The notes under the pieces: model-generated
Told to the model about the DNA's origin: nothing
The model's database searches: none
What the model saw: the letters and a program-made list of their open reading frames with translations, nothing else
Source: Isoetes taiwanensis
Lineage: Eukaryota > Streptophyta > Lycopodiopsida > Isoetales > Isoetaceae
DNA: 64,000 bases
Assembly (NCBI GenBank): GCA_021234155.1
Contig: JAJEKV010000025.1
Span: forward strand, 15,062,390 to 15,126,389
Direction: 5' to 3'
Made by a program: the position numbers and the translations under genes
Part shown: positions 35,601-47,339 of the stretch, piece by piece
Layout: each line of letters begins with the position of its first letter
Numbering within the stretch: the stretch's first letter is position 1

Positions 35601-38600
35601 CTTCTTCAACTCAAGGGTCAAGCTGCGAAATATAAGGATCCATCACCCCGACAATATAGCCAGCCAGGAGGAGAGCCATGAAGCTTTACTTTGACAGAGA
35701 GACCGACATGCATAGAGGGACAAAGGTCGAACCGAAAAGCTGGAGAAGTGTTAGCAACCGACTTCTTCCAAGAGCTTCCTAGAGGCAACAGAGGATCAAA
35801 CCGACGGGCACAATCAAAACCACCGGAGGGTACCTCAAGACAAGAAGACGGGATAGCACCGAGGAACGCGGACAACGCCCAAGCCGTGATCGAGGGGATC
35901 AGCAAGGAAGATTGGAAGCTCGATGGAGAACCAACTAGGTGAGGCAAGGCGTAGGCGAAGCCGATGACTTGCACGCTGACTTGCATGCAACTTGGTGAAC
36001 CCAAGGATCGACGATTCAAAGAACAATCGCAGAAGAGAACAACCCCAGAGGAGTATAGCCAAAGGAAGCGCCATTTCAAGAGACGCTTCCAAATAGCTTC
36101 AAGTATCATGAAGGGGAAACAATTACAGCCCGAGAAACGTAATCGAGGCGACGTAAATGTCGAAGCATCAACGACCAGCACACCTTTAGTTAGAATGTGA
36201 TGCAAAGCGTGTTGCAGCCATAGCCGACAAACATCGGAGGGCCCAAGTATATCAACAAGTTACCCCGGAGTACGAGCTGACGTACAAATAGGAGGATATA
36301 GATCGTCAACACCATGCCACCGGAAGGAACACCGATGACATTACCAAGGAGTAGGTGTGCAACTCGAAGGGAGGCACAAGGGGGACTTAATAGCTCTATT
36401 AGTAATTGTAATTATGTAAGCGTAACAAATCAAACGAAGAGATGTCAAGCAATTTGCAGGGGTGAAGCAATCAACATCTTCAACACTCTTCGGGCAACGT
36501 GATAACGACAAGAGGACTCGATGTATGAGACGTCGAGGAAACAATATCGGATATAGAGTCGCCCTTTTAGCCGCCAAGACAAAGAGTTCAAGATGAAAGA
36601 TCTTTTTCAACGGCGCCACCTTTCAGCTTTTGAAAAGCGGCATGGAAGATTTCAAGTGACCAACTACACCATCAAAGACCAGCAAGGAGAGGCTTCTAAA
36701 CTAACAAAGTCAACCTCTACATCAAAGGGGAGCCACCGGTCAAGGAGAGATCAAGTATCGGTTTAATTTCGGAAGAACGCATCTTTGCAACTTCTGCTAA
36801 AAGTAAAGAGTGGATGAGCTTCTAGCAAGCTCAGTGGATCTAAGGCCATGGGGCCTAGTAGATTAAATGTATAGACAAGTAACATCCATATTGGGATTAG
36901 AAGCACTTCCGTGATATTCTCACGAAAGGATTGCCCCAATATTGAGCTAAGCGCCAAGGATTGGGAAGGAAACGATAGGAGTGACTAAAATTATACACGA
37001 TTGTTAACGCACATCCAACGATTGAAACCACTTGGTGAGATTGATCACCCTCGCTAAGAAGGAATCATTACTAGGATAATTGTTGACCATGTATAAAGCT
37101 AGTGCCTCCAAAAGAATAATCCAACCAAAAGAAAAGAAGTAATCTAACAAGTCCGCCAACTTGTTACGACATGGCATCAATTCGATTGGTAGGAATATTC
37201 CAAGAGTTTAAATAACTAAGAAAGGGGAATCTCTAGAATATAAAAAGAATAGTACATGTAAAGTAGATTTAAAATAAGAATTATAGTAATCAAATAGTCT
37301 TTTTGAGACAAAAGGAATTGTCATAATGACAAAACCTTGTGGTTTGGAATCGCTCTAACTAAGTAGGTAATCCGCAACTATATTGAAATAAATGATAACA
37401 TAATATGTGCATCCATCTTAGATGGTTATATATGTTATCTAAGGATAGTAAATTAATGCGCCTAAGTAAGAAGCATATAACCTCTTAAGGAGAGAATAGA
37501 TATGACGCTGTGTACAACGCCATTGAAGGGGTGCAGGACCAATTTCTTTTTCAAGAAAGTGGGAGGGCTCAATCTTATGATTGAACGCATTTGTATCGAA
37601 TTGACCGACCAGAATAGAGTTCACTCCCGCAATGGCCGGGCTTAATAGAGCGTAAAATAGATAGATACCTTAGGCTCGGGGAGGCCTTCAACGCGGCGAG
37701 ACCGACGAGTAGCTAACTACACCAATGAAGTGGAGCAAACCTATGGGAGCAATGCAAATCCACCACGTCATCTCCAAATTACTCAACGCCACCAATGGGT
37801 GGATGCTCTAGCCTTAGGTAAAGTGCGCGCATGTATTATGTTTTAATGTGTCTTATAGATAAGTTAAATATAGATCCTATTAACCGCATAGAAATTGATG
37901 CACGTATATGTATCATACGGAAATAAGTTAAATAACAACGATAATGTGAGTTAGCATGTTAATTAATCCTTCAGTAGGATGCAATTCCTTCCAAGGATAG
38001 CTATATGACCTCGAGGTCCTTATAAATATAAATAGAAAATAGAATTGGATATACTTAAGTGCATCTTAGGGATATACTTCCAAGGGTAATGCAAGACCCA
38101 AGGAAGAGAATAAGAAGCACATCTAATTCTTGTGTATGATAACTAAAACCTTCTATGTAACAATAGGTCTAAAATCGGTTATTGTTTAAATAATCGCGAT
38201 CTAAAAGTAATTAAATATTGTAAAGCTTAGAGTAAATATAATTGTACTATCGGAAGTAATGTATCCGATGCTATGATAACGTTAATCCATACATATTACG
38301 TTAAGGTAATTATGTTAATCACATGCATTAAAGGGAGCCAAAGAAAATCGCTCGTGCATGTCGATTTGTGTTTAGATTAATTTCATGTGTAGTTAAGATA
38401 ATCTACGATGCAACCTATGAGGTAAGGGTTGCATGCGTTGCTACCGATGATGAGATTACTACGGTGATCTCTAGGGCGTGGGTGTAATGTCAATGTAGGC
38501 ATGACCGCGTTTCTCGCTTTGGATGAGTGGAAGGTAGATTAGAAAGTCTACTGCTCCACGGAGGTAGACGACCCGAGAGAAAGGAGGTCATTCAGAATGC

Positions 38601-39522
38601 ATTGATAGGAAAAGCACCTCTAGCCCCATATATGCTTTGATAGGAGGAATTCGCCTTCACGCCCATATACCTGAAGGACCTATCCTCCACGCCGGGCAAC
38701 TAGGGTGTAGGCATGAGCAAAGCATATAGGCATATAGGCGCCGTCTCCACGGCCATAATGGAAGATTCACCCTCTTCCTACGGAGATTAGCCATGCATCC
38801 ATGTAGATGTGGGGTGGTCACCATATAACCAAAATTTTATTAATAATTAAAATGGTTATAACGTGAGGACGACCTGCTGGCCAATAGAGCCCTGAGGGTG
38901 AGGAGGTCGAAGACTGAAGACTTGCAACACAAATTTTGTTATAATGTGTTGCAAGGGATGAAGAGTACCTTAGAAGTGTAAATTTTGTATGAAATTGATA
39001 AACTTTGATAAACTTAAATATTGTATTAAGTAAGGGCAATAATTACCTTATGTGCATTAAGTTATGAAGTCATAAGTTAATTGGATAATGAAATAGTACA
39101 AGAATGTCTTAAACATTACCTTAGAGTAATTATAATAATTAAGATAGTAAGTGTGTAATTATAGATATTGTAAAATTAATACAGGATTTTTAGGTAGGTA
39201 AGACTTGCAACACAAATTTTGTTGGAATGTGTTGCAAGGAATGAAGAATACCTTAAATAATAATTGTATATGAAAGTGTTAAATTGTGATAAACTAAATG
39301 TTGTGATAACAGAAACTAATAAGTACCTTGTTTTAATAGAAGTTACGATTTGACAAGTTATTTGATAATGTAATGGCGTAATAATGATTTAAAAATATTG
39401 CCTTAAGGTAATCTTAATAAATGTGTAAGTATAATAGTAATAAATTGTATGCATCAAGTTGGTGGCAGGACAGGAAGAGCCCAAGGTGGGGAGACTCCTG
39501 ATGCTGCGGACAACATCAATTC
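32658..39522 (+). other. Internal region of the LTR element, coding content not identified
   Basis: Between about 33500 and 36950 the base composition is richer in GC and plus-strand frames are highly charged, for example 35691-35942 (83 codons) and 34304-34546 (80 codons), as expected of gag-like or decayed coding DNA. The longest ORF, on the minus strand at 35618-36205, is probably an antisense shadow. I could not find reverse-transcriptase, integrase or protease motifs in any frame. From 37000 to 39500 the DNA is AT-rich and holds a diverged repeat (AGACTTGCAACACAAATTTT at about 38919 and 39204). Confidence 0.5.
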
Positions 39523-39535
39523 AAGGTGGGGAGAA
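39523..39535 (+). other. Polypurine tract
   Basis: AAGGTGGGGAGAA lies immediately before the TGTGACG start of the right LTR. An earlier AAGGTGGGGAGA occurs about 40 bases upstream. Confidence 0.8.
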
Positions 39536-40263
39536 TGTGACGTTCCAAAGATAACATACCGGTATGAATACGTATATTATAATGACGACGTCCACTAGTA
39601 CATGTCGACTCAGACGACATGTACACGGCGACCGTAAAGGGTAGTACCCTAGGGTACGACCTTGTGAACCATTATATTGCACATGTTAAAGCAACATGTG
39701 AATATAATCCCTTTTTGCCACGTGGCAATGACCCATTGACCAAAAGGGACCAGCCCTAAATTCGTGGGGATAAAGGGGCATAAACCCTAAAAGGGAAACC
39801 CTTTCGGTTCCCAGCCCTCGAAGTCTCGAATTGAGCAGCAGAGGATGCATTTCACCGAATCGGAGCATAGAAGTCGGATCTCCTGTGTTGCAGCTCGATC
39901 CAAGATCGGCCAGACTTCGAGATCAGCAAAAGATGGACGCTTTTCAGAGGAGTGGGAGCCAGCCAAGATGCGGTGGGTGGTTGATTCAATAGGTAGATCC
40001 GAATTATCAGGCCTCTTTCAAGTAGGTTTAGCATCCATTCTTATCTATAGGCTTACCCCTACGGCCCTAAGAATGATAGACACTAACAAAGGAACCTAAC
40101 CATGTATGATTAGGTAGATTAGAATAGATGTATTCTATTATTTTCAGTTCTGTTGTGATGATGTTTTGACATTCTATGCGCCACTCTTGTGTATTGGGAA
40201 GGGGGGTAGAGACCCAGAGCCCAAGTAGTTGTATGATCCTAGTTTTAGCCCATTAATTCCCAA
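39536..40263 (+). repeat. 3' LTR, left part
   Basis: Starts TGTGACGTTCC and matches 29754-30460 to the sequence CATTAATTCCCAA, where the Helitron begins. Confidence 0.85.
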
Positions 40264-42239
40264 CTAGAAAATTGCCCACCGTTGGTGGGCTTTATGTGTG
40301 ATTATACGAAGGCAGTTCAAGCACTTTAATTTGTACATAAGTTGTGATTCTGAGGTGATTGTCTGCTTGGTAGCAAGCAGAGGCTTTGCATTTCCAAAAC
40401 ACATTCATTTATGCACGACCAATGTCAAATTAAAATATTTCGTTTTCACATTACTCTTTCTCAGTTTAAACGGAAAATGACTGGAGAATGTTTGATTTAC
40501 TAATCCTGGCAGGTCTCTATCCCATGGTAGTACCAAAATTTTGCTGGTTGCTATTATTTGTTATTTAGTGCAATGGTTTGAGACTTCCTTTAAGTATCCT
40601 CTTTAATGGCTAGACTTGTTGAATGAAGGAGGGAGTTACAGACAAAAGCATCAATGGTTATACAAATTAGACTGCACAGTCTGGCAAATGGAATTAATGA
40701 TCTACTCATAAATGGATGTCTGGTGCGTTACAGGCTTTATGAATACTCAAAGCTTCATGGCATGGACAATGCTAAATTTTCTACAACTTTCTGAAAAAAA
40801 TACAGGCTTTGTATATTCAGGACAGAAATCACCTGGTCTTTTAATTATTTCTTATTAGATCTATAATTCTGTTACAAATAGATCTGTTGGAAGTATACCT
40901 CTTTTATAGTGACTACATTAGGCTCTATTATACGATGCTCAAATTTACTGCTGTGACAATCGATTGAAAGGATTGAAAAGATTCGAATAGGACTTCATCT
41001 GCTAATGGACAGAATTCTGTTTAATAAAGGTGAGTGAAATATTAATAATTTTCCACCTTTGGAGGCACATGTTCAAGTGTTGAACTAACATTCAGAGGCT
41101 TGTGGGATGAAAATGATACAATAAACATGTCTAGGAGTGTCAGACTGATGGACATAGTGGGCTCCCAAATTTCTCTAGGACATAGCAGGATTGCAAATGT
41201 CCTGCTTAGAATGCTTGCCAAATGCCATCCTGCTAGGACATATGCCGTGCTTGCCAAATGTCATCCTGCTTCGTCTAGGAGTGTTAGTGATGTTCCATAG
41301 ACTTCGATTTCGAAAAAACAAACTTTTATTTGGCGCTTACTGATGAGTATTCGACACATAAAGGTGTATACTTTTCACACTACCGTTGTGGCGGCACTGC
41401 TAAATGAAGAATACATTGCAGAGATACATTTATCTATGCATTATGCAAATAGAAATTCAATGATGGAAATATATAACAAATACCTAAAAACAATCACCTT
41501 ACATTATAAGGTTTGAGCCGGGAGGTGGAACCCGGATATCATAACCATTTCATTACTCTACCCTCTGAGAATAATAATACTATTTGTGTGATAGTTGAGC
41601 AGCAAGTTTTACACTTGCCCAACCATCACATTGTCGTTCCTTCTTATGAAAGCAAAGTTATCAATTGAAGGAAAGTTCAAGGGCCAAAATTGCATTTTTA
41701 GTCCCTAAGAAGCCAACCCACTTTACAATGCCCAAAGTATGATGAAAGAAAGGATCTAGAATTTTCTTTATCTATCTTGGTATAATGAGGTGAAGGAGCC
41801 TTTGACCATTTGCATGATTCCAAGTTACTTGTATAGAGTCTTGTAGTGGACCAAGTTCGGGCAAAGGAAAGGACGAATGGGGTCGTGGGTCTCTCGGGTA
41901 TAATAAGAACTACGCGACCACTAAAACAACATCAATTTTGCAGCCTACAAACTGTTCAATGGACAACTTGGTTACAGTAAATTAAGTAATTCACTTTGGC
42001 TTCAATTTCCACACTTTGGCTTCAATTTTCACTGCTTGCTTTCATAAACATGTGACCCCATGCATATTGGACCTGATTATTAATATTTTCATGTAGCTCT
42101 TTCCATGTTCATGCAACACATAGTTGCACATGATTTTGAAACATTCATAATGGTAACTTGAATCTACTTTAGTTCCCCAATCAAGCGTTTATTTGAATCA
42201 TTCTAATGCAAGTCTACCTTCTCCATTGAGAACACATTT

Positions 42240-42790
42240 TGGTTCAATAATTTAATACAAATTGTGGTTGCCTCATTTAGACTATCTTTGTTGTTATACA
42301 CATCAATCAAGGTGCTCCCAATTGAAACGTTCAGCCTAAAAGACGTAAAATTTTTCTCATGGATATACCCGGTTTGTTGTAGTGATCTCTACTTGCATAC
42401 ACTTTTAAGGCACTTAAAAAACAGTTTGCATTTGTCGTATTACATTTTTCGCATCTTTTCTAGAATACTCTACTACCAAAAGCTATTGATGATGCTGCAC
42501 ATATCCCCGCAATCATAAGACCTTATGTAACATCTCGGGCCATGATCTCCAAAGGACACCTTCTCCCTAACCTTTCGAATTTGACATACATGCTAATCAA
42601 TATGTTTCCCAATATAAGTTCAGATAGAATTATTTTGTAGAATACTACAATGGATGAACCTTGCCTTACCTCCCTTAGCTTAACGAATGCCATCACATTG
42701 TCCTCATAAGGCTTAAATAGCTGATAAGATTGTCATATAATCTGCACACCATTCCTCATAGCCATGTCTATTCATGCCCCGCCAAACTGA
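42240..42790 (-). pseudogene. PPR-protein fragment carried by the Helitron
   Basis: PPR proteins bind organellar RNA through tandem 35-residue helical repeats. One minus-strand frame reads SLQQTGYIHEKNF and NVSIGSTLIDVYNNKDSLNE (about 42390-42260), the usual PPR wording for the end of one repeat and the start of the next. Upstream, ILGNILISMYVKFERLG (about 42620-42570) is another repeat. A TAG stop and frame changes break the reading. It probably represents host gene sequence captured by the Helitron or carried within it, as is common for this element class. Confidence 0.6.
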
Positions 42791-44731
42791 AAATTTGAGA
42801 ATGGAATTACAAAAGGGACGCTCGAATGCAAGATAAAACAGAGATTTATATATAGCTACCGATATAGCCTCTTTTAACAACCATAATAGTTACATAATTA
42901 AATATAACAAAAGCAAGAACTCACTGCAGCTTTGTCATACCCAATTGAATGCAACACCAATTGCAAAAAACAGTCGGCAAGACAAAGTAACATGAAACTT
43001 ATGACCTTCATGGAGTAGAAGACCTTCTAGCCCTTACTGTTACGTAAAACATACATTATGCATGAGGTTGGTATGATGTTTTCATTATGCATGTCGTCAT
43101 AAACCTGGAATATATCCCGAAACATACTTCAAATGCCTCATCATAATCCTGATCGTCCATAGATGTCAATGATCGTCTTCCACTATGTCATCTTGCACGG
43201 AGTTGCGCACATGTATCCCGAGACTCTCAAAAGTTCCATGGATGTAGAACCAAAGCAGGATTTGCAAACTCAAAGGGCCTCAAATATCTTGCGACATAAT
43301 TCCCATGGGCACTAATATTCCCCCATCCTATTATGTTGATTGCCCCATGCCTGGGGATATCCAAGAAAAGACAATAAATATACATTTCAGAGAAAAACAT
43401 AAGAAGAAAGACAAACATGGCACAAAATTCCTAATAGGAAAAACAATAGTACTTACATTCTTCACCTCTAGGTGTGGTGGTTCTCTGAGAGCAGTTCTCG
43501 CAAAGATGAATATCAAGAATGTCGACAATTTCATAACTGTTTTATCGAGAAAACATCGAGCAGGTCATTTTCCATATAAAACCCAAACAAAGAGAAAAAA
43601 AGGGAGGACAAAAACATTCTACAATTTTATGACCATGCATTTAAACCTGGTCTTCATTTAGAACGCAAACACCCACCAACAACACCGGCATCCAAGATTG
43701 AACCATGTAATTGTCGCCTCAATTTCCCAAAGAAGAACATCTAAACATTTAATTCTAATCTGAAGCTAAATGCAAGTGCAACATCCGCTTTTGTTGGCCT
43801 ACAACTACAAAGAATATATCAATTGGAAACTAAATTTATTGCAGGATTGTGGGCATCCGGTCTTACCTATTCAGAAATAGCTATTCAAAAATAAAGATCA
43901 CAATGGTAAAGAAGTAGCCCAACTGGCCCCGAGATAGTGCACAATGCGGAAGGAGAATATAGAGCTCGAGAAGGACATCCCGCTATAATAGGGCCCGGAG
44001 CTTTAAGAAACGTAACAGTTTACTATGGGTCTAGTGTCCATATGCCTAGGTTTGATCTTTAAAAATCTCTCGATAGATCTCAATCTTCAATCGGATAACC
44101 TAATAGTACCCGCATGATATGGAAACAAAATTTATGCGAGGCCGAGGAGGCATTTGTCGGCAACACAAATTGGCAAATTGATATTATAGGTGTCCATTAA
44201 TTCCTCCATCCGACAAACTTGAGGCACATATATTCTGTTCAACAAACATTTTGGTGTTAATATCCGGTGTGCCATAAAGAGGTGTTCCCTGTGGCATTGC
44301 CTAGAAATGTGAGCTTATATGCCGGACTAATCCATAACCTTTGAAGTTGTATTCTATCAAGGTTATTTTCATTCGATGTCCACATAATATGAAAGGCCGG
44401 AGGTGTTATAACCCATATGCCCTCCTATTTGAAAAGAAGAAAATAAAAAGCATTACAAAGACTTACCTTAAATCGCAGAGAACAAAATACACTGGTTTGA
44501 TCAAGATGAGAATATAAAGAAAACACATCACATCACGGCTTTCTTCACGGTAGCAGCTTTTCTTCTATCATATATTGCGAGAATGGACGGTTGCCCTTGT
44601 TATAGCAAAGCAACTATAACTTCATTGGTTGTTTGCCGACGCTATTAAATCCGGACATATATGAAGTTGCATTAGAATTTATCCCTCTTCTTAAACCTCC
44701 TATCCCAAGATTGGACTTCTTCGTAAACCAA

Positions 44732-45520
44732 AGATTATTGCCTCCTATTGTCGAGGGAAGAAGCAAATGATAAAATAAAATCTTTTGAGGGGATGAGAGG
44801 AGCACCATAGGCGGGCGAAGTTTGAAGCCCTAAATGGAACCAAGATACAACTCGCCATAGGCAAATCTTAACTTTTCCAAACACATTTCGCCAACAACTT
44901 TTCAACAGGGGATCCTCGTTAGAATTGTGCCTTCAATCTTCATTTTTATCCCTTTTAAACCGATTACAACACTTACCTTAAATGGAGAGGGAGTAGCAAG
45001 CAAATCTCGAGTAGAATCAAGTGCTCGATAACAATCGGAAAGCGGACATCCAGACAATATCATTCAAATTCCTTTTTTTTTTTTTTGGCCACCACGATTT
45101 TTTCATTAATCCACACCTGCACGTTTTATTCGTGTAAGATTATTGCCCGCTATTGTCAGAAGAAGCAAATGATAAAATAAAATCACGGGGATGAGAGGAG
45201 CACCATAGTCGGGCGAAGTTGGAACGCGATACAACTTTTGCCGTAGGCAATCTTAACTTTTCCAAACACATTTTCGCCAAAAAACTTTTCAACAGGGGAT
45301 CCTCGTTAGAATTGTGCCTTCAATCTTCATTTTTTATCCCTTTTAAACCGACACGACACTTACCTTAAATCGAGAGGGAGTAGCAGGCAAATCTCGAAAG
45401 TAGAATCGAAAGTGCTCGATAACAATCCCGCGGAAATCAAACAATATCCGACAATATCATTCAAATTCCTTTTTTGCCACCACGATTTTTTATTAATCCA
45501 CACCGCGACGCGTTTACATT
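44732..45520. repeat. Tandem duplication, about 405-bp period
   Basis: Both copies run from AGATTATTGCC, through AAGCAAATGATAAAATAAAA and GATGAGAGGAGCACCATAG, to ACAATATCATTCAAATTCC and a T-run before CCACCACGATTTTTT. The second copy is slightly shorter. They lie inside the Helitron, near its 5' end. Confidence 0.85.
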
Positions 45521-45685
45521 CGTGTCCTTTCACCCTAAATTATGCTCGCGGGCACACCGCACCATCGGTTGTAAATAATGCAAAACTTGGTGTGATCTAG
45601 ACCGTGGATTGGGGGGGGGACATTGGGGCTTATCTCGAGGCGCCGACGGGCTTAATAATCGACGCATACGTTTTATAATATAGGA

Positions 45686-46524
45686 TTAACGCGTCATTGT
45701 ATAAGAGCCCGCCCGGGTGGGTGGTATGGAGCTAGACCTACCGACAAGGGAGGGCTTGTCTAATCACGGTTGATCCACCGGGTATAACGACGGCCTGGGG
45801 AACGCTGAATGAGCTAGGCCTAATACCCCGCACCGCGTGGAGGGCGGTATGGGCTCGACACTGTGGGTGATGCGCCATCTTCCGGTGAGTTCAAGTCAGA
45901 TAATGCAGCAAAGGGCTCTCTAGCTTCGCCTCGCGATTAGCATGAACCTTCGAGGAGGAGAGATCTCCTCGCCATGGCAGGGACTGGGGAGATGCAACCC
46001 AAGAGTAGTAGCCCCTCCGCTATTCACCCCGCGGTACGGTGCCCAATACTTTCGGCCTATCCGCAAAGTATGCATGTGAGGGGCGGATGGAGTGGACTAT
46101 CCAATCCACCATGTTTTCTATGCCGCCCAAATCCATTTGCCATGAATTCGCATCTGCATTGCTATTTGGAGATCCCAAGCCGGAGTCTTTCCCCATGAGT
46201 CCAGCCCCGGTAGGATTTCCCCATGTTATGTTGATGTACCGATGTGTTGTTGCAGCCATCGATATGGTGGACCACCCTTCGAGGTGGGTATGTTATTGTT
46301 GATTGATGTCATGTGCTCATGTTTTATTTACGCTTCCGCAGCTAGGTCGATCCCGAGGGAGACGGGATGAATGACACGTCCATTCTTCCCCGTCGGGTTC
46401 TTGGCCACCATCAAGGGCCCGATGTTAGGTGGACGGCCTCATGTCAGCGAGCAGATGCTGGTTTGAGGGATGATCTCCAGTTTGTATACGATCGGGGCAT
46501 CGTATATGAGCTGGGGCCGTCACA
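45686..46524 (+). repeat. 3' LTR, right part
   Basis: Matches 30461-31314 of the 5' LTR and ends CCGTCACA, complementary to the TGTGACG start. It is followed by the CAAAT target duplication. Left and right parts sum to about 1567 bp, against 1561 bp for the 5' LTR. Confidence 0.85.
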
Positions 46525-46529
46525 CAAAT

Positions 46530-47339
46530 CAATTTCCTTAGACTCCAAAAGTTGTCACATTTTTGACACTATAGCTGACGTGATCATTTGCCACAAAGTT
46601 GACGCTCGGACGTCAAGTGTTATATCAAGATTGGGGCACATTCAGTTGCCGCAATTCCTGACACAGAGGCACCTTTATAATGAAACTGCAACATCATTGC
46701 AACAAGTTAGTCTCAAGGTAGCATCAATAGTTCTAAGGACACTATAACAAATATCACATTCAAATATCACTAACTTTTTCAACAATATTATAACTCAATT
46801 GCCATAAGTAATTGTACATATTGGGGGGAAATTTCATCAAACTTGTAATGAGATAATAACAACCATGGCATATATGTTTCATCAACCATTAATTAGCTGC
46901 CCCAAATATTACATCAACTAGTGCATCATGCTTTAATTAGCTTGTGGTTTACCCAATTTAAATATTGCATTAAGTCTTGTGACTAACCTACCCCAAATAT
47001 TACATCAACTAGTGCATCATGCTTTTTGTCAAAGCAAATGTCAACCTAGCAACAAAAAAATGATCAGGTTTTATGACAAGAAAAGAACCATTCCACAAAG
47101 CAGTTTGTTAATAGTATCAACCATTATAACTCTTTTGAAATTGTATTATAATTTGTGTAATAGCAAGATCACATTTCCTTATTGCGGTGCGTTGTGACAA
47201 GATACACGAGATTGAGACAAAATACACAAGAAAGTTGAATATTCTTATTCATAGCAGTAAAATTTCTACAAATGAGATGCTCATAAGGTCAAATACTCAA
47301 AAAACATGAGTAATACTCCAAGACAATCCGATCTTATTC
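46530..47339. other. CACTA left subterminal DNA
   Basis: Non-coding continuation of the CACTA after the LTR insertion. TTTTTGACACTATAGCTGACG and GACGTCAAGTGTTATATC near 46553-46630 resemble the right subterminal repeats. A 40-base segment (CCCCAAATATTACATCAACT and onward) occurs twice, at about 46900 and 46990. Confidence 0.5.

Larger units (their letters stand above)
40264..45685 (-). mobile_element. Helitron-like insertion in the 3' LTR (non-autonomous)
   Basis: Read on the minus strand, the insertion starts TCCTATATTATAAAACG at 45685. It ends with a 7-bp hairpin (GCCCACC-AAC-GGTGGGC, plus strand 40274-40290), six bases and CTAG (40267-40264). The TC start, CTRR end with a preceding hairpin, and insertion between A and T without target duplication are Helitron hallmarks. 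Host sequence continues from CCCAA to TTAACGCG. The intact 5' LTR reads CCCAACGCG there, so four bases differ. No Rep-helicase is visible in its 5.4 kb, so it would need a helper. It carries a PPR fragment (42240-42790) and a 405-bp duplication near its 5' end. Confidence 0.65.
29754..46524 (+). mobile_element. LTR retrotransposon inserted in the CACTA element
   Basis: Target duplication CAAAT is present at 29749-29753 and 46525-46529. LTRs of about 1.56 kb start near TGTGACG and end in GTCACA, an inverted terminal match that is clear in the right LTR and eroded in the left. A tRNA-iMet-like primer site (31319-31332) and a polypurine tract (39523-39535) place the coding strand as plus. The internal region is 8.2 kb. 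I cannot identify gag, protease, integrase or reverse transcriptase in it. The element is either a large non-autonomous derivative or too damaged to read. The right LTR is split by a Helitron. The TGTGACG start suggests, but does not prove, the Ty3/Gypsy group. Confidence 0.85.

Noticed and set aside
35618-36205. 195-codon minus-strand ORF inside the LTR element
   Set aside because: It runs against the element's coding direction, shows no family feature, and lies over a charged plus-strand frame; probably an antisense shadow.
41330-41370. Hammerhead ribozyme suggested by CTGATGAG
   Set aside because: The second core element GAAA does not follow at the right distance and no closing stems form. 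I also searched the R/I junctions and found no core there.
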